DNA of 64,000 bases from NCBI RefSeq assembly GCF_014637085.1, contig NZ_BMEU01000011.1, positions 62,001 to 126,000 on the forward strand, given 5' to 3'. The stretch comes from Comamonas phosphati. GTDB taxonomy: Bacteria > Pseudomonadota > Gammaproteobacteria > Burkholderiales > Burkholderiaceae_C. Below, in pieces: positions 1 through 7,864 of this stretch. The stretch's first letter is position 1; each line of letters opens with the position of its first letter. A program made the translations under genes and the position numbers. Below the pieces are notes generated by a model that was not told the origin of the DNA, did no database searches, and saw nothing but the letters and a program-made list of their open reading frames with translations.

Positions 1-1
1 C

Positions 2-532
2 GTGCCGCTGCCCGTGGTGCTGGTGCACCTTGTCCTGCTGGCGGCCGTGGTGCTGTTTGCCCACCATCCCGTGATGTTCCTGGGCCTGTTCCTGATGTTC
101 CTGGGCTTCACACAAGCCTATGGCAAGCATCAGAGCCCGCTCATCATCAAGGAGGCGCTGCTCGTGGGCTTCTTCCTGGCCGGCCTGGTGGTGCTGGGCG
201 GCATGCAGCAATGGTGGCTGCAGCCCATGGTTTCGGGCCTGCAGCCGCTGGCGCTGTTCATTGGCGCGGTCGGGTTGACGGCCATCACGGACAACGCAGC
301 CTTGACCTATCTTGGCTCCCTGATCGCGGAGATTCCGGAGCATTCCAAATACATGCTGGTGGCCGGCGCCGTGGCTGGCGGCGGGCTTACCGTCATTGCC
401 AATGCCCCGAACCCTGCGGGCGTGGCCTTGCTCAAGCGCGGATTTGCCGACGAGACCATTGGCGCTGCAGGATTGCTGCTGGGCGCCCTGGGCCCGACCG
501 CCGTTGCCATCGTCGCCTTCATGCTTCTTTGA
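2..532 (+). CDS. putative Na+/H+ antiporter, C-terminal part (5' partial)
   Basis: The window opens inside this gene, so only the last 176 residues are visible. The protein is almost wholly hydrophobic, with about five membrane segments, and shows TAITDNAALTYLGS followed by ANAPNPAG, glycine/asparagine-rich breaks of the kind found in ion-transporter-superfamily helices. It most resembles the putative Na+/H+ antiporters of Proteobacteria (Na_H_antiport_2 type), inner-membrane proteins thought to exchange sodium for protons. The frame stops at TGA 530-532, 177 bases before the next gene on the same strand. The family comes from motif resemblance; the transported ion is inferred. The true start lies before the window. 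Confidence 0.6.
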   Translation: MPLPVVLVHLVLLAAVVLFAHHPVMFLGLFLMFLGFTQAYGKHQSPLIIKEALLVGFFLAGLVVLGGMQQWWLQPMVSGLQPLALFIGAVGLTAITDNAALTYLGSLIAEIPEHSKYMLVAGAVAGGGLTVIANAPNPAGVALLKRGFADETIGAAGLLLGALGPTAVAIVAFMLL

Positions 533-709
533 CGAGGGGTTGCACGTCATCAAATATTCACCAGTGCCGGCTAGGCTGCCGGCCATTGTGAAGAAATGAT
601 GAAGAAAGTGATGCGATGAGCTTCGAAAGCCGAGAGACATTGGTGCGCCGTAGCGGGAGCGGCGGATGCATTGTGCTGTGTGTCATGGAGCCCGGAGTCC
701 AGACGGTCC

Positions 710-1777
710 ATGAATGAAGCTGTTTCCTCCCAGGTGCTGGCTTCGGATGATGCGGGGCTGATCTGCGGGTGGCGTTTTTTCTGCGGCACGCGCGAGCCCG
801 CGCAAACCATGACGGCCCAGTCTGCCGCAGAGTGGCTGGCGTCATCGCGTGCAGGTACAGGTCCGGAGGATTCCGCGACCGCGGCAGCGTGCCGCCACGA
901 TTTTCTCTGGCTGCACTTCAATCTGGCCAACACCCAGTCCTTGCGCTGGCTGCAGCGCCACGCTGCGCTGCCTCCTGTCTTCTATGCGGCCTTGCGCGAA
1001 GGGCTGACGTCCACCCGCATCGAGCGGGCCGACGATTCGCTGGTCGCGGTGCTCAACGATGTGAATTTCGAATTCAATTTCGAGTCCGCCGACCTCGCCA
1101 CGCTGTGGATCTGCCTTGATGATCGACTGGTCGTCACCGCCCGCACGCAGCCGCTGCGCACGGTGGATGCATTGCGTGCCGCCGTGCGCGAAGGCGACAG
1201 CCCGGCGAGCACCGCAGAACTGCTGGAGCACCTGATGCGCACGCAGGCCGATGTGCTGGTCAAGGTGGTGCGCGAAACCACGGTGCGCGTGGACGACATC
1301 GAGGACGCGATCCTGGCGCAGCGCTACCACCATCCCCGGGCCCACCTGGGGCGCCTGCGGCGGCTGCTGGTGCGGCTGCAGCGCTTGCTGGCCCCCGAGC
1401 CTGCGGCACTGTTCCGGCTGCTGCAGCAGCCGCCCAAATGGATGGCCGAGGACGATCGCCGGGGACTGGCTGCCGCCAGCGAGGAGTTTTCACTGATGTT
1501 GCGCGACATGCAGACCTTGCAGGATCGCATCAAGCTGCTGCAGGAAGAGGTGGCTGCGGCAGTGAATGAAGACAACAGCAACAGCCTGTTCGTGCTGACC
1601 GTGGTGACCGTGCTGGCGCTGCCCATCAATATTCTTGCGGGTCTGTTCGGCATGAATGTCGGCGGCATTCCGCTGGCACAGCACCCGCATGGCTTCTGGA
1701 TCGTGGTTTCGCTCGTGGCCGGCTTCACCATCGTCGCGGCCCGGCTTGCGTTCCGCAAGAAACGAAACCAGGATTGA
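710..1777 (+). CDS. CorA/ZntB family divalent metal transporter
   Basis: A 355-residue 2-TM-GxN protein: a long soluble N-terminal domain, a helical stalk rich in Leu and Arg (roughly residues 190-300), and two C-terminal membrane helices. The first helix ends in G314-M315-N316 followed by VGGIP. GMN is the pore signature of the CorA superfamily, and the GGIP that follows is more like ZntB than Mg2+-specific CorA, so zinc or another divalent cation is as likely as magnesium. These proteins form homopentamers in the inner membrane. I chose ATG 710, which follows a GGAG 13 bases upstream; a TTG at 671 in the same frame would add 13 non-conserved residues. No partner genes are adjacent. Confidence 0.85.
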   Translation: MNEAVSSQVLASDDAGLICGWRFFCGTREPAQTMTAQSAAEWLASSRAGTGPEDSATAAACRHDFLWLHFNLANTQSLRWLQRHAALPPVFYAALREGLTSTRIERADDSLVAVLNDVNFEFNFESADLATLWICLDDRLVVTARTQPLRTVDALRAAVREGDSPASTAELLEHLMRTQADVLVKVVRETTVRVDDIEDAILAQRYHHPRAHLGRLRRLLVRLQRLLAPEPAALFRLLQQPPKWMAEDDRRGLAAASEEFSLMLRDMQTLQDRIKLLQEEVAAAVNEDNSNSLFVLTVVTVLALPINILAGLFGMNVGGIPLAQHPHGFWIVVSLVAGFTIVAARLAFRKKRNQD

Positions 1778-1932
1778 GGCGTTCGCCGGCCTGTTGATTC
1801 CGTTGCGGCAGTATCCTTTTGTCGAGGCTTGCGCCGAGCCGCAGGATGACAATGGCCGTCAGGGCGTGAGCACGACCTGATAACGCCGCACTCCATTGGA
1901 ATGCGTCCATTTGTCATGAGCGGGAGAGCGAA

Positions 1933-2430
1933 ATGGCCAGCAAGAATACGATTTGCCTCTGGTATGACGGCACGGCTCTGGAGGCCGCGCAGTTCTATGC
2001 GCAAACCTTTCCGGACAGTGCCGTGAAGGCCGTTCATCGCGCGCCGGGAGACTATCCTGCCGGCAAGCAGGGCGATGTGCTGACGGTCGAATTCACCGTG
2101 ATGGGCATTTCTTGCCTGGGCTTGAACGGCGGCCCTGCGTTCCAGCACAGTGAGGCCTTTTCGTTCCAGGTCGCGACCGAGGACCAGGCGGAAACGGATC
2201 GTCTATGGAATGCCATCGTCGGCAACGGCGGCCAGGAAAGCGCCTGCGGCTGGTGCAAGGACCGATGGGGCCTGTCGTGGCAGATCACGCCACGGGCCCT
2301 GACCGAAGCAATCGCTGACCCCGACGGCGCCGCAGCCAAGCGGGCCTTCGAGGCCATGATGCAGATGGGAAAGATCGATATCGCGGCCATCGAGGCGGCG
2401 CGGCTGAGGTTTTCTGTCGCCGGGGAGTAG
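1933..2430 (+). CDS. PhnB-like VOC (glyoxalase-fold) family protein
   Basis: A 165-residue single-gene VOC-superfamily protein. It begins with ICLWYDGTALEAAQFYAQTF, the typical opening of PhnB-like proteins, and has the central GGQESACGWCKDRWGLSWQI segment that ends the second beta-alpha-beta-beta-beta module. Members are often annotated as 3-demethylubiquinone-9 3-methyltransferase-like, but the fold is that of metal-dependent glyoxalases and dioxygenases and the true reaction is generally unknown. The start ATG follows GGGAGAG about 6 bases upstream. It is probably monocistronic, 155 bases after the metal transporter. The family call is firm; no substrate can be read from the sequence. Confidence 0.85.
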   Translation: MASKNTICLWYDGTALEAAQFYAQTFPDSAVKAVHRAPGDYPAGKQGDVLTVEFTVMGISCLGLNGGPAFQHSEAFSFQVATEDQAETDRLWNAIVGNGGQESACGWCKDRWGLSWQITPRALTEAIADPDGAAAKRAFEAMMQMGKIDIAAIEAARLRFSVAGE

Positions 2431-2700
2431 GGAAAGGGGCCGTATTTTTGGCCTCGGCCAGTTGCCGTCATGTCGCCACGGAGCATGCGCTGCTTTGGCC
2501 GCAAGCGGTGCCTGAACGGCCGTCAGCCGGCGTCCATACCGGATTTACATACGCCCAAGGGCGCGACACATGGCACACTATGCCGAACCCTGGCTGGGAA
2601 AAGGACGCAGACCTTGCAGCAGCCATTGCCGCGAAGCCGTCAATGGGCTGCAGTGTCACTGCCAACGATGGGGGCTATTGGGCATGGCCCAGGAGTTCGT

Positions 2701-3543
2701 ATGGGCAAAGGGAAAACCAGTCGACGCAAACTGAGTGCCGAGACAGCGCTGGCGGGCCTTGCGTTTCCTCTCGTCGATTCGGCAATCGAGCAGGCCAGGG
2801 AAATCGCCCGGGAGCCGTCCGTCGAAGGGCTGCATCAGTTGCGCACGACGATGCGCAGCCTTCAATCGTTGTGGTGGTTCTACCGCCCTTTGACGGGCGC
2901 AGGAGAATATACCCAGCGGCGAAGCACCTTTAAATCCATCGCCAATGCAGCAGGCCGGGCCCGCGATTACGACATCCTGCTTGAGATGCTCAGGCTCCGG
3001 AAACAAAACACCGCCGTGCTTGCTCCTGAAATACAGGCCATTCGAGAGGCTGCCATGGAAGCTGGCCGAGGCGTGCTTTCACCGCTCGGCATGCAGGCGC
3101 TGCTGCGGCAAACTCTTTGGCAAACCTCGGCGAGCCTGGCAGCGAGACAAAACCAGAGGCCGCTTCGGGCTTTTGCAGACGCACGTGTTGCGAAGTCGGA
3201 ACGACAACTGCGCAAACTCATAGAGCAGGCGGTAAGAGCCAAGAAGCCAGATTTCGCTGCATTTCACGATGTCAGAAAAGCAGGGAAGAAGACCCGTTAT
3301 CTGCTTGAACTGTTGGGTCCCGTTTTATCGGGAAACCACCAAAAAACGCTGGCTCGCCTCAAGAAAAGCCTGAAGTCACTTGGAGACTTGAATGATGTGG
3401 TTGCCAGTGAAAGGCTTTTGCTTGAGAACCCATCGCTGCTTTCCGCAATTGGCAAGCCGGGAAAGGTATGCCATTGGTTTGAAAAGGAGCGCCAACGTCG
3501 CTTGAGTGCCTCGGCTTATTTGCTGCGCAAGGACTGGCGGTAG
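2701..3543 (+). CDS. CHAD domain-containing protein
   Basis: A 280-residue protein that is essentially one CHAD domain (conserved histidine alpha-helical domain). The hallmark histidines and basic residues appear twice: EGLHQLRTTMRSLQSL near residue 45 and FHDVRKAGKKTRYLLELL near residue 185. CHAD proteins bind inorganic polyphosphate through this basic helical channel and often localise to polyphosphate granules. ATG 2701 is chosen because AGGAG lies 5 bases upstream; an in-frame start at 2470 would add 77 residues of low-complexity sequence with no domain. No CYTH triphosphatase domain or polyphosphate kinase gene is adjacent, so this is a stand-alone CHAD protein. Confidence 0.85.
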   Translation: MGKGKTSRRKLSAETALAGLAFPLVDSAIEQAREIAREPSVEGLHQLRTTMRSLQSLWWFYRPLTGAGEYTQRRSTFKSIANAAGRARDYDILLEMLRLRKQNTAVLAPEIQAIREAAMEAGRGVLSPLGMQALLRQTLWQTSASLAARQNQRPLRAFADARVAKSERQLRKLIEQAVRAKKPDFAAFHDVRKAGKKTRYLLELLGPVLSGNHQKTLARLKKSLKSLGDLNDVVASERLLLENPSLLSAIGKPGKVCHWFEKERQRRLSASAYLLRKDWR

Positions 3544-3635
3544 ATGCGGCTTCCAGGCTTTCCGATTCTGAGGCCTGCCAGCAAACACACAGAAAGCGCT
3601 GAGAGCCTGCAACTGCGGGTGGGCTACGCGCCTGG

Positions 3636-3674
3636 CCAGGCCAAGCCGGGCCGGGCCATTGCCCTGGTTTTTTT
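3636..3674 (+). terminator. probable terminator after the CHAD gene
   Basis: An imperfect hairpin with outer arms CCAGG (3636-3640) and CCTGG (3663-3667) and G/C-rich inner pairing is followed directly by seven T residues (3668-3674). It lies between the converging CHAD gene and the CheY-like gene, so it would stop transcription from the left. The stem has mismatches. Confidence 0.45.
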
Positions 3675-3676
3675 CT

Positions 3677-4048
3677 TCAGGCAGCGCCAGCGAGCTTCTT
3701 GAAGGTTGCGAGGACGGCCGGCCCATTGAACGGCTTCACGATCCATCCCTTGATTCCCGCAGCCTTGCCTCGCTCTTTCATGGCCGGTGCATTCTCGGTG
3801 GTCAGCATGACGATGTTGACCGAAGCATTTCGAAGATCGCTCCGAATCTTCTCCGCCATGGTCAGGCCATCCATGTTCGGCATATTGACGTCGCAGACAA
3901 TCAGCTTCACCGACGGATCTGCAGACAGCTTGTTCAAGCCGTCCCGGCCATCCACTGCATATGCCACGGTAAGACCATTGCTCTGGAGGAAGCCACCGAC
4001 TTCATTGCGAACAGTGCTGGAGTCGTCAACGACAAGAATCTGGGCCAT
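3677..4048 (-). CDS. CheY-like single-domain response regulator
   Basis: A 123-residue stand-alone receiver domain. The acidic pocket D8-D9, the phospho-acceptor D53 (in IVCDVNMPNMDG), the switch threonine at T83/T84 (MLTTE) and the conserved lysine K105 (IVKPF) are all present, so it should be phosphorylated. There is no output domain, hence it probably acts by protein binding, as CheY does, or as a phosphate sink. It is the last gene of a minus-strand operon: 14 bases separate it from the CheX-like phosphatase gene, which follows the mini-chemoreceptor and the CheA-like kinase. The natural reading is kinase to this regulator, with CheX removing the phosphate. Confidence 0.9.
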   Translation of the reverse strand: MAQILVVDDSSTVRNEVGGFLQSNGLTVAYAVDGRDGLNKLSADPSVKLIVCDVNMPNMDGLTMAEKIRSDLRNASVNIVMLTTENAPAMKERGKAAGIKGWIVKPFNGPAVLATFKKLAGAA

Positions 4049-4062
4049 GTGGAATACCTTTG

Positions 4063-4614
4063 TTAGAAAAGTTCAAGCTCACCAGCGACCTCGTTTTGGG
4101 CGTCTGGATGCCATTCAAAGTCCATCGGTTCACGGGAATGCACGCATAGGCTTGCGGAGAACCGCAACTGCTCATCCAGCCTGATCTGCCAATGGGTCGC
4201 ATATTCATGCGGCACCGTCGTCAGAAAGGGCGCGCTACGGCCGTCGATGATGTGAGGTGTAGACATCCCCGTATGGGTAAAGAAAAGTCCGATCTCCCGA
4301 TTTACCATTCCGCAGCACATGTTGCCGCGCTCGGACATGCCATCGCGAAAGCCTTGCATATCCGTATCTCCGCCCGTCAGATGCAGAGGAGTCAAGTAGC
4401 GCATGGCTTCCGGTGTTCCCGGGAAGTGCAGGGCAATCACGATCCGGAAGGTGTGTGATGAAATCATCAGCACCACCATCTGAGAGTTCGCTTCCGGGGC
4501 TGAATGCGCAGCGGCCGATATCTCGGGCGGCATGCCCGATGCCGTCGGGAAAGTCTCCTGGAGACTGCGGATGATCATTCGATCAAAGCTCGCTCGGGCA
4601 CTGGAGGAAATCAT
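4063..4614 (-). CDS. CheX/CheC-family phosphatase-like protein
   Basis: A 183-residue protein that I assign to the CheC/CheX/FliY phosphatase family from one motif. Residues 91-98 read DGMSERGN, which fits the D/S-x3-E-x2-N catalytic consensus (D91, E95, N98), and P120 sits near the conserved proline, one residue short of the usual spacing. E and N of this motif insert next to the CheY phospho-aspartate and catalyse dephosphorylation. Only one motif copy is visible, as in CheX rather than CheC. It starts at ATG 4614, overlapping the stop of the mini-chemoreceptor by ATGA, and precedes the cheY-like gene. The first 45 residues are unlike the family. Without the motif and its neighbours I would have called it hypothetical. 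Confidence 0.65.
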   Translation of the reverse strand: MISSSARASFDRMIIRSLQETFPTASGMPPEISAAAHSAPEANSQMVVLMISSHTFRIVIALHFPGTPEAMRYLTPLHLTGGDTDMQGFRDGMSERGNMCCGMVNREIGLFFTHTGMSTPHIIDGRSAPFLTTVPHEYATHWQIRLDEQLRFSASLCVHSREPMDFEWHPDAQNEVAGELELF

Positions 4615-5339
4615 GTGTTCTCCAGCAATTGCAGCGATGCTTCCTGGCCTTTGCGATTGGTTAGCTCAAGTCCGCGCACAGCGCCCAGGATCATGCGCCC
4701 GCCAGCTTGCATATCCTGGAAGGTGGTTGTCGTGATCAGGTCGTTTTCGTAAAGGGTTCGCCGATAGTCCTCTGAGAGAATTTGCGCACGCGCTGAGAGC
4801 GAACGCATCTCGTTGGCGACGACGCTGAAGCCCCGGCCTGTTGCACCAGCGCGGGCGGCCTCAATGGATGCATTGAGTGCGACGATGACCATCTGGCGAA
4901 CGATGAGAGAGAACTCATCGTTCTTGGCATGCATGCCTCGGTTGTGGTCAAGCAGCACCGTCATGTCTGCATGCCAGCGATCGAACGTCATTTCGATGCC
5001 GAACAGATCACGGATGCCTCCCTGAAGCTCGTGTGTGCTGCTCTGCGAGGCAGCAATGGCCTGATTCGCTTGCTGCATCAGCGATTGCATGGATGCGGCA
5101 TGTGCCGTTTCAAGATCGGCAAGGCGCTGATGCCATTTGCGCGATACAGCTTCACCGGTATTCCTGAGTTCGGTGACCTCAGCCTGTAGGGCCTCGCATT
5201 CGTCGTTCGACACCGGTTGGGACTGGAGCTCCTGGAGAATGGCCCGGTGCCGCCGCAGACTGCGTCGCAGTCGCCAGATCCAGGAAATCAATACAAGTGC
5301 GCCGATTGCGACGATGACGAAAACAGCAGTCAGGCTCAT
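4611..5339 (-). CDS. miniature methyl-accepting chemotaxis protein-like signalling protein
   Basis: A 242-residue protein with a single N-terminal membrane helix (residues 3-24), a basic stop-transfer stretch (RLRRSLRRHR), a long coiled coil, and a short copy of the chemoreceptor signalling hairpin: VALNASIEAARAGATGRGF and then SVVANEMRSLSARA. There is no periplasmic domain, no second membrane helix and no HAMP domain, so it cannot be a normal ligand receptor. The QTN that usually precedes the tip is replaced by QMVI. It overlaps both neighbours by 4 bases (ATGA): the CheA-like kinase before it and the CheX-like gene after it. I infer a membrane-tethered scaffold or regulator of that kinase. 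Confidence 0.8.
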   Translation of the reverse strand: MSLTAVFVIVAIGALVLISWIWRLRRSLRRHRAILQELQSQPVSNDECEALQAEVTELRNTGEAVSRKWHQRLADLETAHAASMQSLMQQANQAIAASQSSTHELQGGIRDLFGIEMTFDRWHADMTVLLDHNRGMHAKNDEFSLIVRQMVIVALNASIEAARAGATGRGFSVVANEMRSLSARAQILSEDYRRTLYENDLITTTTFQDMQAGGRMILGAVRGLELTNRKGQEASLQLLENT

Positions 5340-7687
5340 ACAGTCATCACCGTTGCATGCGTTTGAGCGACGGCCAGGTGTGCGGGCAACGTGACCACGG
5401 TTTGAAAATTCCGAACGGCATCGCCATCTCGTCCCAGAATCTGCACCTCGATATCGCCGCCTTCGGCGTGAATCAGGCTGCGGACAGCATCCATCCCCAC
5501 CCCACGACCGGAAATGTCCGTCACCAGCTTCGCAGTGGAGAATCCCGGCATGAAGATGTACTGGGCGATTTCGGCTGCGGTTGGGGTTTCGTTGGTGCCG
5601 ACCAGTCCTTTTTCGACAGCTTTCCGCCGAATGGCTTCGAGGCTCAAACCTGCGCCGTCGTCACTCAAGGTGATTTTCAGTCCCAGGGAATCAAGAGCGA
5701 CCTGCAGGCGGATCTGGCCAGCCGCCGGCTTTCCTTTGGCGATACGCACCAGTGCGGCTTCAAGGCCGTGATCCATGGAATTGCGTAGCAAATGCATGAA
5801 GCTGTCCTGCAGCACTCCAGCCGCTTGCCTGCGAATGCGCACGCCACTGTCCTCCACCGCGATGCGCGGCTCTTCCTTGCCGAGCTCTGCGGCAAGAGCC
5901 GGCAGGGCGTCGAGAATGCCTTTCAAAATTTGCTCCAGAGGCTGAGCGTCCAGTCGCTCCAGTGCGGAACGTGTGTGGCGCACCACCGCAGCAAGAGCAT
6001 CCCGACTGTCGCCATCGCTCACCTGCAGTCTTTCAAGCAGGGCGTTCAATTTGGCTCGATCCATGGGCAAAGCGTTGGCGGATTGGTTCGCGGATCCACC
6101 CGTGCCTCGGCCAAGCTTTTGTGTATTGATGGCGGCATACTCATCCAGAGCTTGTCCCACTGCGTCAAGATCGCTCAGCAGAGCCTCGGTGTGCCACTCT
6201 TTTCCGCCCGACCTCAGCGTGTCATAGTCTTGCTCGACGCGATGCACGATATCGGTCAGTTGCTGCAAACCATAGGTTCTCGCATTGCCCTTGATGGTGT
6301 GCATGTTGCGGAACAAAAGCTCGATGCAAGAAGACACGGCTTTGGCGTCCGATGTGTCTATGGAGTCAATGGCGCGCTGGTTGTCAGCCAGGTAGCGTTT
6401 TCCGCTCTCGATGAACTGCTCGAATTTCGGCTGCCCCATCGCCAGGATCTCCCCGATGATCGCCAATTCCCGGCGTTGCGCATTGGCCGCATGCGCCAGT
6501 TTGCGGACCTCGGTGACATCGCGGATGCACAGCAGGATGCGCATGACCGTGTCATCTTGAGCGGTGATCGGCGACCACGTCAGATCGAGAATCTTGGATC
6601 TGCCATCGGCCATCTCGCGCTGAATTTCCGTCGGCAACAGATGGCTGTTGAACTCAAAGTTCATGACATCTTCGCCAAGGCAGGAGGCGAGGGCGGCGCT
6701 GATCTGGGAGCGTTGGTCTGCGCCCAGATGGGTATCCTGCAGAACCAATGCCATGGCATCCGCCCCTGCAATCTGCTTGGTTTCCAGAATGCTTTCCAGG
6801 TGCTGCGAATATTCGGGGTGCACGGCTCCATCGGGCTGCACCGTGAGAATGCCCTGTGGAACGTAGCGCAGCATTGCCTGAATGTCGGCGGCCTTCTGCT
6901 TCACCAGTTCCGTGCTCTCTTCGATCTTCTCCACCATCGTGTTGAAGGCCTTCATCGAGCGGCCGATTTCGTCATTGCGGTTGACATCGAGCCGGTGCGT
7001 GAAGTCCTGGCTCGTTGCGATCTGGGTCATCTTTTCTTCCATCTGCGCGATGGGATGAATGACTTGTTTGTAGAGCAGTACTCCAATAATTCCCAGCGCC
7101 AGAATCGCCGCACCACTGATGACCATCAGAGTCACGGCCGTATGGGAGAGGTTGCCATTGAGGACATTGATTGCCTCATCCTTGCTGCGACGCTTTTCCA
7201 CCTGCACCGCATCGATCATCTGTCCCTGCTCCCGCAGGTATTGATCCACCGTCGCCCCCATGTTGGCCTCGGCCAGCTCGGTTTGCCCGGCGAGTTTGAA
7301 CTGCGCGGTATCGTTGATGGAGGCGAAGTAGTTCTGCAAGCTTTCCTGTGCCGCTTCAATGAGGCCTCTTTGTGCTTGGCTTTGGGCTTGGCTGAGCTGC
7401 TCCTGAAGTGCTTGCGTCAATGCCCCTTTTTTCGCGTTGAGCTCATCCAAGGACTTGCGCACCAGGTCTTCGTTGGGGGCTGCAATCATGGAGAGCGTGG
7501 CGATCTGAACGTCCTTGAGCTGTGCCATCAATTCCACGGATTTGATGGTGCTTGGAACAACCCCTTCCGTCACTTGCTTGACTTGCCTCGAATTACTTTT
7601 CGCCTGGAGCACGGCGAAGCCGCCGATGACTGCCAGTGCGGCAAATACGAGAGCGACAAGCAAGACGATGCGTTGCTTGATGTTCAT
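5336..7687 (-). CDS. membrane CheA-like sensor histidine kinase (4HB-HAMP-PAS-Hpt-HATPase), no CheW domain
   Basis: A 783-residue hybrid of a chemoreceptor and CheA. Visible order: membrane helix (about 7-28), helical periplasmic domain (about 30-182), second helix (about 183-205), HAMP (to about 265), PAS-like region (about 270-395), Hpt domain with H463 in MHTIKGNART, and a CheA-type ATPase with N box LLRNSMDHGLE (N636), LSDDGAGLS and DISGRGVGMDAVRS. The protein ends right after the ATPase, so the P5/CheW-like domain of CheA is absent. Phosphate would go from H463 to a receiver, most simply the CheY-like protein of the same operon. The start ATG has only a weak ribosome site, but the first membrane helix begins immediately after it. 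A 39-bp palindrome sits 23 bases upstream. Confidence 0.85.
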   Translation of the reverse strand: MNIKQRIVLLVALVFAALAVIGGFAVLQAKSNSRQVKQVTEGVVPSTIKSVELMAQLKDVQIATLSMIAAPNEDLVRKSLDELNAKKGALTQALQEQLSQAQSQAQRGLIEAAQESLQNYFASINDTAQFKLAGQTELAEANMGATVDQYLREQGQMIDAVQVEKRRSKDEAINVLNGNLSHTAVTLMVISGAAILALGIIGVLLYKQVIHPIAQMEEKMTQIATSQDFTHRLDVNRNDEIGRSMKAFNTMVEKIEESTELVKQKAADIQAMLRYVPQGILTVQPDGAVHPEYSQHLESILETKQIAGADAMALVLQDTHLGADQRSQISAALASCLGEDVMNFEFNSHLLPTEIQREMADGRSKILDLTWSPITAQDDTVMRILLCIRDVTEVRKLAHAANAQRRELAIIGEILAMGQPKFEQFIESGKRYLADNQRAIDSIDTSDAKAVSSCIELLFRNMHTIKGNARTYGLQQLTDIVHRVEQDYDTLRSGGKEWHTEALLSDLDAVGQALDEYAAINTQKLGRGTGGSANQSANALPMDRAKLNALLERLQVSDGDSRDALAAVVRHTRSALERLDAQPLEQILKGILDALPALAAELGKEEPRIAVEDSGVRIRRQAAGVLQDSFMHLLRNSMDHGLEAALVRIAKGKPAAGQIRLQVALDSLGLKITLSDDGAGLSLEAIRRKAVEKGLVGTNETPTAAEIAQYIFMPGFSTAKLVTDISGRGVGMDAVRSLIHAEGGDIEVQILGRDGDAVRNFQTVVTLPAHLAVAQTHATVMTV

Positions 7688-7710
7688 GGCAATCCAATCT
7701 GTGGAGTTTG

Positions 7711-7749
7711 TTCAATGCAAATGTTGCAATTTGCAACATTTGCATTGAA
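7711..7749. promoter_or_regulatory. perfect 39-bp palindrome upstream of the CheA-like operon
   Basis: The left arm TTCAATGCAAATGTTGCAA (7711-7729) is followed by one T and its exact reverse complement (7731-7749). All 19 pairs match. The element is AT-rich in a GC-rich genome and lies 23 bases upstream of the kinase start and 115 bases downstream of the GGDEF-EAL stop. As DNA it looks like an operator for one or two dimers; as RNA it would form a 5'-UTR hairpin. It lacks a T-run on either side, so it is not a normal terminator. Confidence 0.75.
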
Positions 7750-7864
7750 TTATTTCTATTGGAGATGTCGCCACCATGACATAGCCCGAGTGGGCAGGCT
7801 GCTGCGTGCCCAGCGTGGATTCGCCTGTCTTTTCCCCCACAGATTTAGGGCCAAAAGAGAATGG

